A stretch of 64,000 bases of DNA from Paguma larvata. Its lineage: Eukaryota > Chordata > Mammalia > Carnivora > Viverridae. Below are positions 34,131-45,885 of this stretch, piece by piece (the stretch's first letter is position 1; every line of letters begins with the position of its first letter). The stretch covers positions 56,138,960 through 56,202,959 of the forward strand of contig CM057839.1 of the NCBI GenBank assembly GCA_030068075.1, written 5' to 3'. A program made the position numbers and the translations under genes. The notes under the pieces are model-generated. The model had not been told where the DNA came from and made no database searches. It worked only from the letters and a program-made list of their open reading frames with translations.

Positions 34131-34138
34131 AGTCAATT

Positions 34139-36734
34139 TGAAGCAGCCCTTTTATCCTCTAAATTGGGGGCTCCTTTTCATGATTTTCTCTTTCCTTTTT
34201 TATAGCCCAGTACAGAGATCCAATAGTGGTGGGGTTTTTTTTATTGTTCTCTTGATTCTATATACCTCCACTAAAATCCCCACATTAATTCCACATTAAT
34301 TTCATCCTTCCCGATCTGCCACACTTCTCTCCATCTCTACACGAGCAGTTGATCTTTGTGACCAGAGTGTTTCCCTTTGCAGGTCTATCAATCCACATAC
34401 TTTGTAAAGAAAGCTCTTGACAGATATCAGGATGTTTTGGTAAGCCAGTGACAGAGATGATGATAGCATGCCTACTGCCTGTTCACTCCCTAGTCTTCAG
34501 TCTCTGCGTTACTTGTAAACCTAATTTGCCAAAGCAATAGTAAAAGAATATACACTGACAAATTCCCAATATGACATTTCATTTATTTTCTGAGTATTTT
34601 CCAAATGTTGTAAAATTGCTAGCCCTGTGTTGCCACATAGTAGGTAGTCAATAAATTTCGCCTGAATCAAATAGGAAGTGGAACCACATATCCAGTGTTC
34701 ATGGGATGAAATATTTTATATGAATCTTTGATTATCCCAACACTTTTGGATGTTTAGAACAATCAAAAATTAAAAATAGGAACTTTAATACTTTAAGCAG
34801 TCTTCAAACATTCTTCAATTTGCCTATCTTAACTTTTGACTAACACTATTTTGGTGACCATTAAAACTGTAATACAGTTTATGTAATTAAAGCAAAAACT
34901 ATCACCTGCTTAAAAGTAGCTGCAGGTGGGAGGAATTAATCTGCTAAGCAAAATGCTTGCTTACTTGCAGAGTATAAACCCTTCATTATAGTTTGCTCAG
35001 ATGTCTGTGATTCAGTGACTTGGTTATTTTCTAAGGAAATGGTAAAGGAAAATAGATAACCTTAATCTTCACATGATTTCTTTTTATTCCTATGGTCTCA
35101 CATACAGTGGATGTACATGGTATCAAGGTATTAGCCATTAAAACAAAGAGAAGATTACATATGCCCAAAATTATCCCTTGAAAATCCTTTGGCTCCTTAA
35201 TGAAGAGGTCAAAAGACACCTGCTATTGGGGGAATGAGTTTGAAAAAAAATATCGACACTGTTTTTCACAACCTAGGGATCCTTGCAGTCTAAAGCAGAA
35301 GCAATGTTTTAAAATCAATGTCATTTTAAAGAACTTAAATCAACCAAGGGAATACACCTTTTGGCTTCATAAATTGTTATTTCTATTTGTTGAATCTTTC
35401 ATCCCTTGGCTGAGCAGGTATTGTTAAATTCACATAAATTAAAGGTACGTATGATGTAGTTCTACTATATAGATTCTTTAAAAGGTTTGTGAGTGTAACT
35501 ATATGCAATAGTAATACTTTTATTATTTATTTAAACTTCTATAAAATTGCATAATGAAAAATCATAGAAAAGTTTATAAACTGTAAACGAATTGCTAACC
35601 TGGGATTTCATACTTGATTGATTTATTAAAGGTTGAACTTTCAAGAACAATATAGCATTCCTTTTCAGAAGCAGTCAGTGGGAACATTAAAAGGAGCACA
35701 TGAGAGGCACTTACATAAATATTACTCAGCAATTGATTGATTTATACAAACAATATTTAAAAGCATCAAGAGTCATACTTCAGCCAAAATGTTCCATATT
35801 CTGCATTTTAAGGTGTAGCACTACCAAGAATAGTGAAGCTAGGAATGTTCTCAAAATTTTTCTACCTTCTGTTTACAACAAAGATCCTGAGCTATATAAT
35901 TCCTTCTGTGATATGGCTACTTACATGTTTTCTGTGTGTACAAAGGCAACCCTACTAAAATCTGCCTAAGATTCTGAACAAGAAAACCTCTTCCCCAAAT
36001 AATATACTTTTAACATTATAATTGTTTTGTTTCAGGAAATAAAGATAATAAAAACCCTGATTGCTGTATTTTTAATGCTACCATTATTATATTTTCTGGT
36101 CGAGAGTTCTCTAAACTTTATTCACCAGGATTAGCAATATTAATACCAAAGTAGAGAAAATCATTAAATGGAATATTTTTTGTATCAATTATTCTTCTAG
36201 AAATACATATACAAATCTAAAAGGGAAACACTCATCCTAAATGTATTACTTTTTGATTTGGTGAGAAAATATTACAGTACAACAGTATTAACAGCATTTT
36301 TTCTTTAAAGATGCAATATATTGCAGAAGGTTGAGGTCATTCTGAAATGATGTTAAAAATCAATTCTCATTACACCAATATGGGTATGTAGATTATTGGT
36401 TTAACCATGTACTGACCCCAAGACAAACACTGAAATATATATTTTTTTAAAAATAGATACTAGATAACTTATTTCTTTGGAGTTTGACTCTTCTAGGAAG
36501 AGGTATTTTAGAAATTTGATAAATGAAAAGTTTTGATTAATTTTGATCTGGTTATTTTAAAAAAAGCTATTGTGTTCTTTAAAATAAAACAAACCCAAAA
36601 GGGAATTCACATTATATCAGTGAGAATAACTGATATCACTGGATTACTTAAGAGTTTCTCACAGTGGTATCAGCCCTGCTATGAAGACCTTGGTTCCTTT
36701 TTTTTCCTTTCAAATCACTGAATTCTCAAAATGA
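34139..36734. other. Low-repeat stretch; possible L2 tail at 34615-34670
   Basis: Mostly unique AT-rich sequence. A GTTGCCACATAGTAGGTAGT segment followed by CAATAAATTTCGCCTGAA near 34630-34665 looks like an L2 or MIR 3' end. Several frames of 60-90 codons (35031, 35200, 35700, 36533) show no family resemblance. Confidence 0.4.
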
Positions 36735-36837
36735 TTTATTTATTGAGGGCATACTATACAACAAGCATTTTGTTAGATACTGTATTTACACTTGCGATTT
36801 TATTTTTTAACAACAATATCATAATCTCTATTATATT
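36735..36837 (-). repeat. MIR fragment, weak
   Basis: TTATTTATTGAGGGCATACT followed by AACAACAATATCATAATCTC fits a reverse-oriented MIR 3' half. It is cut off on the right by the L1 that starts at 36838. Confidence 0.45.
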
Positions 36838-37879
36838 GATGTGAAATTCTGACAGGCGTGAGGTGACATCTCATTGCGGTTTTGATTTGCATTTTCCTGA
36901 TGATGAATGATGTTGAGCATATTTTCATATGTCTATTGGCCATCCAGATGTCTTCTTTAGAGAAATAATTGTTCATGTCTTCTGTCCCTTTTTAATTGGA
37001 CTATTTGGGAGGTTTGGGTTGACTTGTATAAGGTCTTTATGTATTTTGGATACTAACCGTTTATTGGATATGTCATTTGCAAATATCTTCTCCCCTTTAA
37101 TAGGGTGTCTTTTAGTTTTGCTGATTTTTTCTTTTGGTGTGCAAAAACTTTTTACTTTGTTGTACTCCCAATAGTTTATTTTTGCTTTTGTTTCCCTTGC
37201 CTTAGAAGACATATCTAGAAAAATGTTGCTATGACCAATGTCTGAGAAATTACTGCCTGTGCTCTATTATAGCCTTTTTATGTGTTCAGTTCTCCACCAA
37301 GGTTCTTAATCCATTTTGAGTTTATTTTTGTGTATGGAGTAAGAAAGTGGTCCAGTTTCGTTCTTTTGCATGTAGTTATCCAGTTTTTCCAACACCACTT
37401 GCTGAAGAGACTTTTTCCCATTGCATATCCTTGCCTTTGTCTTGTTGATGTAAGGTAAGAACAAACAGAGGGTTACTAGAGAGGTCGTGGGAGGGGGGGT
37501 GGACTAAATGGGTAAGGAACATTAAGGAATCTACTCCTGAAATCACTGTTGCACTCTGTAAAGTGCTTTAGGTAGTCTGGACATTTTAACAATATTAACT
37601 CTTTCAATCCATGAGTATGGAATAGCTTTCCACTTGTGTACCACCCTCCCACATTTAGGCATATTGTGTCATACATACTTGATATCCTTTCATTCTGTGA
37701 ATGCCTCAACTGATTTTTATAGATATACTTCATTTTACTGCTTTCTGCTTCATATTTTTCCTTACTCCTACTTATGATCTTTCCTTTATACTAAAAAATA
37801 AAGGATAAAAACTATATGAAGATTTCAACAGATGTAAAGAAAGCATTTGACAAAGTACAACATCATTCATGATAAAAAC

Positions 37880-38960
37880 ATTTCTGGTAGGGCAGGTTTA
37901 GTGGTCATGAATTCCTTTAACTTTTGTCTGGGAAACCCTTTCTCTTTCCTTCCAGTGTGAATGGTAGCCTTGCTGGATAGTGTTCCTGGATGCAGATTTT
38001 TCCCTTTCAGTACTTTGTATCATGCCACTCCCTTCTTAAGGGCTTATTAAGTTTCAGATGAAAAATCAGCTGATAAGCCTTATGGGGTCTCCCTTGTATG
38101 TAACGGTTTTCTTTTTTTTCCTTGCTGCTTTTAACATTTTCTTGATCACTACTTTTTCCATTTTAATTACTTTGTGTTTTGGTATGGACCTCCTTGGCTT
38201 CATTTTGTTGGGGGATCTCTGTGCCTCCTGGATCTATATTCTATTTCCTTTCTAGAGTCAAGAAATTTTCAGATTTCTTCAAATAAATTATATGTTCCCT
38301 GTTTTCTCTCTTCTGGTACCCCTTTAATATGACAGTTATTACACTTCATGATGTTACTACTTTTCATAAGTCTATTTTCATTTCTTTTTTTCTCTTGCTT
38401 TTTTTTTTTTTTTTTAGAGAAGGAGAGCATGTGTGCATATGCAGGAGAGAGGTAGAGAGGAAGAATCTCAAGCAGGCTTCACACTCAGTACAGAGCCTGA
38501 TGCAGGGCCCAATCCCACACCCAGACATCATGACCTGAGCCAAAATCAAGAGTGTGATACTCAAGTGACTGAGCCACCTGGGAGCCCCCAAGTTTTTCTG
38601 TCTTGTTCAGCTTCATTGTTTTCTATCACTCTGTCCTCCATGTGACTGACCCATTCTTCTGCTTCCTCTAGTCTACTATTTATTCCATCTAGTGTATTTT
38701 TAATTTCAGGTACTGAGTTTTTCATCTCTGCTTGGTTCTTTTTTATGTTTTCTAACACTTCATTTAGATTCTCTTGAGGTCCTCCACTCTTTTCTGAAAC
38801 CCAGGGATTATCTTTATGACCATTACTTTCAATTCTCTATCAGGCATTTTACCTAGTTCTGTTTCATTTAGGTCACTTACTGTTCTTTTGTTCTGTTCTT
38901 TCATTTGGGACATATTTTCTGTCTCATTTTGTCTAACTCTCTGTGTCTGTTTTTATGTAT
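37880..38960 (-). pseudogene. L1 ORF1 remnant, minus strand, split by SINE
   Basis: The clearest part is the 65-codon minus-strand frame at 38561-38758 (SVPEIKNTLDGINSRLEEAE), which is the coiled-coil region of ORF1p and shows its heptad pattern. Towards lower coordinates come the RRM region (antisense of the MNPKRSTP-type block near 38190-38215) and the C-terminal domain near 37900-38080. A CAN-SINE at 38399-38589 separates the coiled coil from the RRM. Confidence 0.85.
38399..38589 (-). mobile_element. CAN-SINE, minus strand, in L1 ORF1
   Basis: T-run at 38399-38415, GAGAGGTAGAGAGG run, antisense body (CCTGATGCAGGGCCCAATCC), and antisense head ending ACTGAGCCACCTGGGAGCCC. Possible target duplication of T-rich sequence (TTTTTCTCTTG versus TTTTTCTGTCTTG). 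Confidence 0.9.
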
Positions 38961-40425
38961 TAGAAAAGTCAGCGATAGCTCCTGCTCTTGAAAGCAGTGG
39001 CCTTATCAAGAAGAGGTCCTGTTGTACTCTGTATTGCAATCTCTGCTGCTCATCAGAATCTGCTGCTTCAAGGGTGTCTCCTATTTGTGTTGTATGTGCC
39101 CCACTATTGTGGCTGAGCCACTTTTTCCTTTAGTTCAGTCATCTGCAATGACTGTCTTTGCCTGTTGTGGGCAGTGTTTTGTCCCTATGATGGGTCACCT
39201 TGGGCTTGAGTTGAGTCAGACCAGGCATTTGCCAGACATGTAGTAGCACTGACCTGCAGAATGCTTTCCCTGTGTTGTTCCCTGAGAAGATTTATGATGG
39301 GTAGGGTCTGCAGTCAGAATAGATATCTGCCCCACCCCAGTTCTGGGACTGCAGTTGGACTGGTGTGTGTAGTTATATTCCCCTTTCCCCAGGGCAAGTC
39401 ATTTGGAGTGGTGCTATCCCTTCTGAGCTGTTTGCACACTGCCAGGTTTGTGGCTTTGCTTTGGATAAGCTCTAGCAAGGGTGTATTGGAGGTGGTAGAT
39501 AGGAGAACACAGGGTGGATGCACATTATGTTAGCAAGGTTTATGTAGGTGTCTTTTGGGAGAGGAACTGGATCCCCTTTAGAAAACTGCTGCCACAGGTA
39601 GGGTAGATCTGCAGAAGAGTGCAGGCCTGGGTCTACTCTGGGAGGAGACCCTGAGCCGAGGCCTAGGTGGATGAAGCAAGTTCACAAGAGAATGTAGGAG
39701 GTGGGACAGTGTTAGCAATCTAGGTGAAGAATGTTGGCGCTGTGTCATTCCTGTAGGTATCTCTGTGTCTAGGCTGGGGTTGGGTAAGGAATGACACCCT
39801 CCAGCTCATTTGTTCCTGGAGAAGTCTCCTAAAGATCCCTTCTTTTCTGGCACTCCCTGAGATTAGTAAATAAACCTCCTTCCTGTATACCCCCTTGCAT
39901 TTTTCAAACTGCTGCTTCTGTAGTCTATCTCCAAGGGATTGTTTGTTGTGCTGTCTTTAAGGGATTGAACTCAGTTTCCTATCACTTTCCAGCTCACCCA
40001 GAGCCAAGCACTGATTTTTAGAATTCCAGGTGTGAAGCCTGGAAGTACTTATTGTAAATACTTACTTAATTGTTAATACTCTTGAAATCAGACCCCTCTG
40101 GTCGTCAGAGCCAATTGTTATCGGGGTTCATCTTCCCATGTGGGTTCTCCATGGCTGGAGTGCTTGGTGTGAGGGTCTGCTTCTCTCCCCCTCTCTGTGC
40201 CTGTGGCATCTCTCCCTCCCTTGAAGTTTCGTTTGGCTCCCAACTGTGTCTCTGCCCTCCCTAACTTTTTCAATATGGCCTCTTCTCTACATTTAGTTGT
40301 GTAGAGTCTTCTCAGCAAGTCTCTAGGTCATTTTCTGGGTTATTTACACTGATATGGTGACATCCAGTTGTATCCATGGGGACAAAGATCTTCCTACTCT
40401 GCCATCCTCCCTGGAAGTCCATCTA
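38960..40425 (-). promoter_or_regulatory. L1 5'UTR, second type, antisense
   Basis: Antisense counterpart of 23640-24955: GAAAGCAGTGGCCTTATCAA near 38990 pairs with the block near 24915, and ACTCTGCCATCCTCCC near 40400 pairs with the start of the other copy. Contains several frames of 70-105 codons that I regard as incidental. Confidence 0.7.
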
Positions 40426-40454
40426 GGACCTTATATATATTCATGTAGTTAGTG

Positions 40455-40555
40455 TAATTCTCTCAAACCACACCCTGAGCTGATATATTATCGAAACCAT
40501 CTCACAGGTAAGAAAACTGAGGCACACAGAGTTTAAGAATTGGTTAATAAATAAA
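40455..40555 (-). repeat. MIR fragment
   Basis: Plus-strand order TAATTCTCTCAAACCACACC, then CATCTCACAGGTAAGAAAAC, then TGAGGCACACAGAG, matching a reverse-oriented MIR core. Confidence 0.7.
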
Positions 40556-41487
40556 TATGTGAAGCTTATATGAGGGGGCAAGCCCAGTGCAAGACTTTGA
40601 GACTATCAAGATGGCACGTTTGGCAGTCTCTGCTCTAGTAGATTTAAAACTCAACTGCTTTGGGAACTTCCTCAGAGAATAGGCCATGCCTTATTTAGTC
40701 ATATTTCCCAGCAGAGGAGAAATGGAGAATGTGTTCAAGAAAGACTTCCTGAAATAGCAAGGCCTATTTTTAAAAAGGGAGGTATCAAATCCAATGGCAC
40801 GACTGAGAAAGTATGGAAAGGGAAGAGTAAAATAAGGAAGTTGTAAAGGGAAAACACTGAGGAGTGAAAGAGGATGTCCCAGAGATATTTTTCCTTTTTT
40901 GGCTGGGAGGACATATGGGAGACTGAACTCCTTCTCTCCATGGAATACAGTATGCCACCCCAGGAGCCAATGAGCAAGTGGAGATGAGGAGAAGATAGTC
41001 AGGAGCTAAAATGAGATAGGGTTTGGGGAAACTGTTCACATTTTCTCAATACTGCCCCTGAGGAGGTGGGTCGTTCTGAGTAACAAATAAGGATCTGACA
41101 CGCATGTGCACATACAAACACTAGTGCTTTTAGTATGATATCAAAGATATGACGAGTGATGGGGAGTTGGTATAATGTATGTCCAACAGCATCCAGATTC
41201 AGATAGTCTTTGTGCAGTCCTGGGTGCCGAATAGTTTATGATCTGCCCTTGGCCAAAATTCCAGAGGTCACTAAAATGAGCGCTGAGACACGGCTTGCCA
41301 CAGAGGTGCTAATGGTAGCAACAGGAGGGTTATCTTCTCCTAGGACTTACCAACTGAAATGGTAAATGCTGGGGACTGAATTGGATGCATCAAGAGAAAA
41401 AGGAAGAGACGCTGAACTCCAGAGTCAGTGGGCAGGGAAGCAACAAGATCAGTGTTTTCTTTCGATTTTTAGAAAAAACACAGAGTA
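40556..41487. other. Unassigned sequence
   Basis: No gene or named repeat. The 80- and 84-codon minus-strand frames at 40735-41039 overlap each other in different phases and have no family resemblance. Confidence 0.35.
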
Positions 41488-41665
41488 GGGGTGCCTGGAT
41501 GGCTCAGCAGGTTGAGCATCTGACTCTTGATTTCACCTCAGGTAATTATCCCAAGTTCCTGGGATTGAACCCTGCTTTAGGCTCCACACTGAGCATGGAG
41601 CCTGCTTAAGATTCTCTCTGTCCCTCTCCCCTGCTTGTGCTCTCTCTCTAAGAAAAAAAAAAAAA
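41488..41665 (+). mobile_element. CAN-SINE, plus strand
   Basis: GGGGTGCCTGGATGGCTCAG head, pyrimidine-rich end and A-tail (41652-41665). The body (CCTGGGATTGAACCCTGCTT) differs from the felid-type body and looks like an older carnivore subtype. Possible diverged target duplication AACACAGAGTAG versus AACATGGTGTAG. Confidence 0.92.
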
Positions 41666-43649
41666 GAACATGGTGTAGAAGACAGATTTCCAAATCTATA
41701 TTGTCCTGCTCTCAAAGATTTTTTCCAGCTTTAATATTTTTGCTATTATCCTAATTCAGCAGAAAATTGGTGCTTATTCCAATTCCATATAACCAAAGTT
41801 ACTCCCATAGATGTGTTCCATAAGCTCTAATGCCAAAGCCCAGAAACTGTAATGATCTCAGGCATTTGAAGTTGTTGAGAGATACTGAACAAGAATATAA
41901 GAAATAAACTCCATCTTCCAAAGTTCAGTCAATACATCTTCATTATGAAGAAGAAAAAAAAACGTGCACCTGCATGATCAGCAGGAAAGAAGAAATCACA
42001 AACTGCACTTCACTGGAACAGAGCATGTGATTACCCTGCATGTAAACCCAAGGATTCACACACACTGGAAATGCTCATCTAAGCCTGCTGATGCGATAAT
42101 AAGCTTGAGGTGTTTTAACTATATTTTGTTTTTTTCTGTAAGACAATTTTCCTACTGACAGGAGAGGGCTTGGCAGTCCCACAAAAAAACACTCCTGATT
42201 TAGAAATCAACAATGTGTTTCTCACCACTGCCAAATCTAGTAAATGTTTTCCTATCCTCACCTTACCCGACCTCACTAAACACCAAGGACCATAGCCCTG
42301 CAAAGTTATCCTTTCACAGCCTCTATTTTTTTTACTTCTCTGACATTTTTGACAATGTTTTATTATTATTACCTCTTAACAAACGCTTCTCTTCCCATAC
42401 CTTCATCATCTTGTCCTTATCCGTCTGTATTTCTTGGTTTAAGCCCTAGTCAGTGCTCAATGCAAACTTACTAATGGCGTATCAAGAATAAATAGATGAC
42501 CATTTCTATCTAAAGATTGCTTCTATAATTAACTCGAATTGTTTTGCAGAGTTAACAGTGGTCAGTTTCTGGTCAACACTGGAAAACCAATGTCAAAATC
42601 TTCTTAATTTCGTGTTCTTAGATTCCTTGAAGTTTACCGTCTTTGTCTTCATGACAGTGTTTCCCAGATTTAAAACTTATGGACTCCTTTTAAATAACAA
42701 TATTCCAGTAGATTAAATGTTTATGTGAATTAGTGGTATTATGATACTCAACATATAAAAACATAAAATTGGGTATAATTCTTACATATCTTAAACAACT
42801 ATAAAACCAAAACAAATTACATATATAATAAAAACTACAAAACTGATAAAATTCCAATTAACACTATTTAATGTAACATATAATCTTGTTTTGCTGAAAA
42901 AAAATCACTGATTATAACAAGCAGAGGGAAGTATCTGTTACTATCCATGTTCATTGGAGTTGGTATGCCTATAATTAATGCTACAGAGGCATATATCTTT
43001 GTCCGTAAATTTAGGTGTAAAAATCAGTTTTTTCATTATTTCCATGACTCAATTTAATTTCTCTTTTTAGCTGTCACCTGCCAGGACAATAGAAACTTAA
43101 TCTCAGAGTTAATTTAGGATCTGCCTTGCTTCTCCCCGTGATTGCACCTAAGTTCTGTGGTTCTTAGGTGGTACCAAAGCGCATGACAGGAAAAGAGATA
43201 GGGGGTTGCTGGGACAGGGAATGTAACTATCGGATATTCAAAGCCTCTGTCCACACTAGTGTTTGTGGACTAGTTCACTGGTAGCACATGTGGGTTCCCA
43301 GGAAGAGTGCCCTTGTTTCTATCATTTTGCCCCTCAGTCTTCCAGCACCCTCCTCCATACCTATGCCTGGCTGAAGCTCAGGAGACCCTACTGTACTGTC
43401 AATGACCCCATTTCCCAGTCATCCTTAACAGTCAAAATCAATATGGATTTTGCCACCTCCGATAGTCTCTAACCCTGGAAGCAAAGTAGAGATACCTTCT
43501 ACTTCTGGATCCCCCAAATATATGTAAAGGTTTTCCACCTCCTACATATTCTATTTATGTATCAGAATGCAAGATGAAGTCCAAGCAGGAAAGGACTCCT
43601 CTAACATCTCTGTTGTAAACAGTATGGACAGAAAGAATTACTGAGACTT
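41666..43649. other. Low-repeat stretch with an L2 fragment
   Basis: Apart from the L2 piece at 42215-42430, no repeat or gene is recognised. 42690-42890 is strongly AT-rich. Confidence 0.35.
42215..42430 (+). repeat. L2 LINE fragment
   Basis: A diverged L2 ORF2 region: a CTGCCAAATCTAGTAAATGT block, CTATCCTCACCTTACCCGAC, and a CATTTTTGACAATGTTTTAT block equivalent to the L2 DTVDH-type coding segment. Confidence 0.6.
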
Positions 43650-44588
43650 CTAGTCCAAGATGGTGATGAAGGAATAACTCCCCTCCTTCATGAAACACAC
43701 CAAGTTACACCTATGTGTAGAACAATTCCTCCTGAAGAACTAAGGGCTGACCACACAGCTACACAACAAAAGATACAACCGTAAAAGAGAAAAGAGACAG
43801 AGACAAGGTAACAAAGGGAACTTCAAGCCCCGATATTGCAAACTGCACTAGGAAGGGGTAATACTGAGGGACCTGGAACAGTTTCCCTTCTCTTTGAGCA
43901 TAGAAAAAAAGATGCAGTTTAAAAGAGCAACTAGCATATAAAAGAGCCAGCCTTAGAACTCTGCCAAGTGATGAATGAGCTGAGTGAATTCTCTCTGGGT
44001 CAGAGGGACTGGAGCACGACATGATGTACGCTCCTCCTCCACCTTGAAAGCACAGATCAGAGTAGGGTCAGGATGCCATAGCCAGCTTGCCACCTCAGTG
44101 AGCTCCAGGTTCTCTAGCCCACACCAGCCTGGTCATGCTGGGGCACAGAAAAAAAAAAGGCTTTGATTTAAAAGAGCAACTAGTATATAAAAGAGACAGC
44201 CCTAGAACTCTGCCAAACAGAGGGGAGCTGCCAGAATGCCCACCAGGCGGGAGGGGCTGGCAGACACAATTTATACATCCCCTCCCCGACCTTAATAACA
44301 TGAAGAGGAACAGAAACCATGCACACTAGCCAACCTGCCACACCAGTGAGCCACAGATCCCATGGCCCATACCAGCCCTGGTCACCCTGGTGCACATAAG
44401 AAAAGCTGTGGTTTAGAGCAACTAGCAGTGGGGCGCCCGGGTGACTCAGTCAGCTAAGCATCCAACTGATGGTCATGTTGTTCCAGCCCAGTGTCAATGT
44501 CTGCACTGGCAACTCCGAGCCTGGAGCTTGCTTTGGATTCTGTGTCTCCCTCTAACTCTGCCCCTCCCCCACTCATTCATATTCCCTC

Positions 44589-44619
<31 letters not shown>

Positions 44620-44970
44620 CAAAAATAAACATTAAATAGAATAGAATAGAACAGAACAGAACAACTAGCATATAAAAGGGCTGGTCCTAGCCCTCTGTCA
44701 AACAGTGAATGGAGCTTCTGGAACACTCTCGGGTGGGAGAGGCTGATGGGTACAATCTATACTCCATCCCTAACTTGAAAGCACAAACCAGTGCACAGTC
44801 TGAACATCCTAACCAGCCTGATTCCTCAGTGAGCTCCAGACTTCTAGCCCACACCAGCCACCAATCCCATCAGAACACCCATGCTCAGTGTTTACGACAG
44901 CTCCAGCCTTTGTACCAATGTGACATAGGTGCAAAACACCTGGGAACACTCCAGGCCCACAACACTTCAG
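43650..44970 (+). promoter_or_regulatory. L1 5'UTR: about 245-bp tandem monomers, each with TATAAAAG
   Basis: TATAAAAG occurs at 43937, 44186 and 44671. The first spacing is 249 bp. The second is 485 bp, or 242 once the 243-bp SINE insertion is removed. The CAGTGAGC motif gives the same period: 44096, 44344 and 44827 (248, then 240 corrected). Each monomer also carries a GAGCAACTAGCA-type motif before the TATA-like motif. This tandem-monomer layout resembles the promoter monomers of mouse L1 in principle. Promoter function here is inferred. Confidence 0.75.
44430..44659 (+). mobile_element. CAN-SINE, plus strand, inside L1 monomer, with TSD
   Basis: GGGGCGCCCGGGTGACTCAG head, body with AACTCCGAGCCTGGAGCTTG, a long CT run (44586-44620), then AAAAATAAACATTAAATAG and a short AGAACAGAAC tail. 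Target duplication AGCAACTAGCA (44417-44427) versus AACAACTAGCA (44660-44670). The pentanucleotide-like tail expansion is unusual among the copies here. Confidence 0.95.
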
Positions 44971-45530
44971 CTCCAGAGGGTTTACTAGGGCACCTCAGTG
45001 CAGAACATTCTACAAACTCTTAAATAATGTCTCCTTCAAATCCAGTTGCCCTGCCTAAGTGCCCACTACATGAAGCACTGCAGGAACCCCAAGCTTGTGC
45101 TTGCTTCAGTTCCGGCCACGCATACAGGGCACCTCCTGCACAGAGTGCCCGAGAATACCCCTGCCTACACCAGCCTCAGCTCCAATCATCTAGCCAGGAC
45201 ACCCCCTGCACTAAGTATCCTGGAACACCTGGCTTGCACCAAATTCAGCTTCATCTGTCCCACCAGGTTGCCCTCAATGTAAAGAGTCCTACACATCACC
45301 TTAGTTCTAGCCATTCTACCAGATTCCCTCTGCACAAAGAGCCCCAGGACACCCCTAGATACTACTGCTTCAACTTCAGCTCTCCTTCCTAGGTGCTTTC
45401 TACATGTAGAGCTGCAGGACATCCCACCTTGCACCTACTTTAACTTTAGCTATCTGCCAAGGCACTCACTGTGTGCAGAGCCCAGGGACCCCAGTCCACA
45501 CCAACCTCAACTCTAGAAGATGACAAAAGT
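44970..45530 (+). repeat. L1 5'UTR tandem array, about 70-bp units
   Basis: Cores near 45045, 45113, 45185, 45255, 45311, 45380, 45450 and 45514, giving spacings of 68, 72, 70, 56, 69, 70 and 64. This is the same unit as at 29560-30680, with fewer copies. It generates a 121-codon plus-strand frame (45027-45392) that I regard as incidental. Confidence 0.88.
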
Positions 45531-45609
45531 CATCAACACAAATAGTCTACACAGGGGACAACCATACATGAGACCATTCCTTAAGTAGAGCAGTAGCTGT
45601 TCCAGTTAA

Positions 45610-45885
45610 TCCACAGAAACACAGAACGTCAGGCAAACTGGGAAGATAGAGTAATATGCTCCAAAAGAAAGAATAAGAAAGAAAGCATACAGAAAAAGAA
45701 GTGAAACACAGATAAGAAATATGCCTGCTAAAGAATATAAGTAATGATTGGAAAGATGCTCACGAGGCCGGAGTGAAGAATGAATCAACACAGTAAGACC
45801 TTCAATAAAGTGATAGAAAATACTATGAAGAACTAATCAAAGTTGAAGAATACAATAACTGAAATAAAAAATACACTAAAGAAAT
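45610..45885 (+). pseudogene. L1 ORF1 N-terminal remnant
   Basis: ORF1 start and coiled-coil region (CAGAACGTCAGGCAAACTGG, AATATGCCTGCTAAAGAATA, AAATAAAAAATACACTAAAG). The sequence then passes directly into ORF2 endonuclease sequence at about 45885. Confidence 0.72.

Larger units (their letters stand above)
36838..40425 (-). mobile_element. Rearranged L1 LINE, minus strand
   Basis: Read right to left: a second-type 5'UTR (40425-38960), ORF1 (38960-37880, split by a SINE), fragments of spacer (37795-37630), a scrap of ORF2 (37630-37560), then ORF2 C-terminal sequence (37455-36838). Most of ORF2 and the 3'UTR are absent. Two short pieces lie in the opposite, plus-strand sense: 37455-37560 (L1 3'UTR-like) and 37795-37880 (reverse-transcriptase-like). 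No tail or target duplication is visible. Confidence 0.8.
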
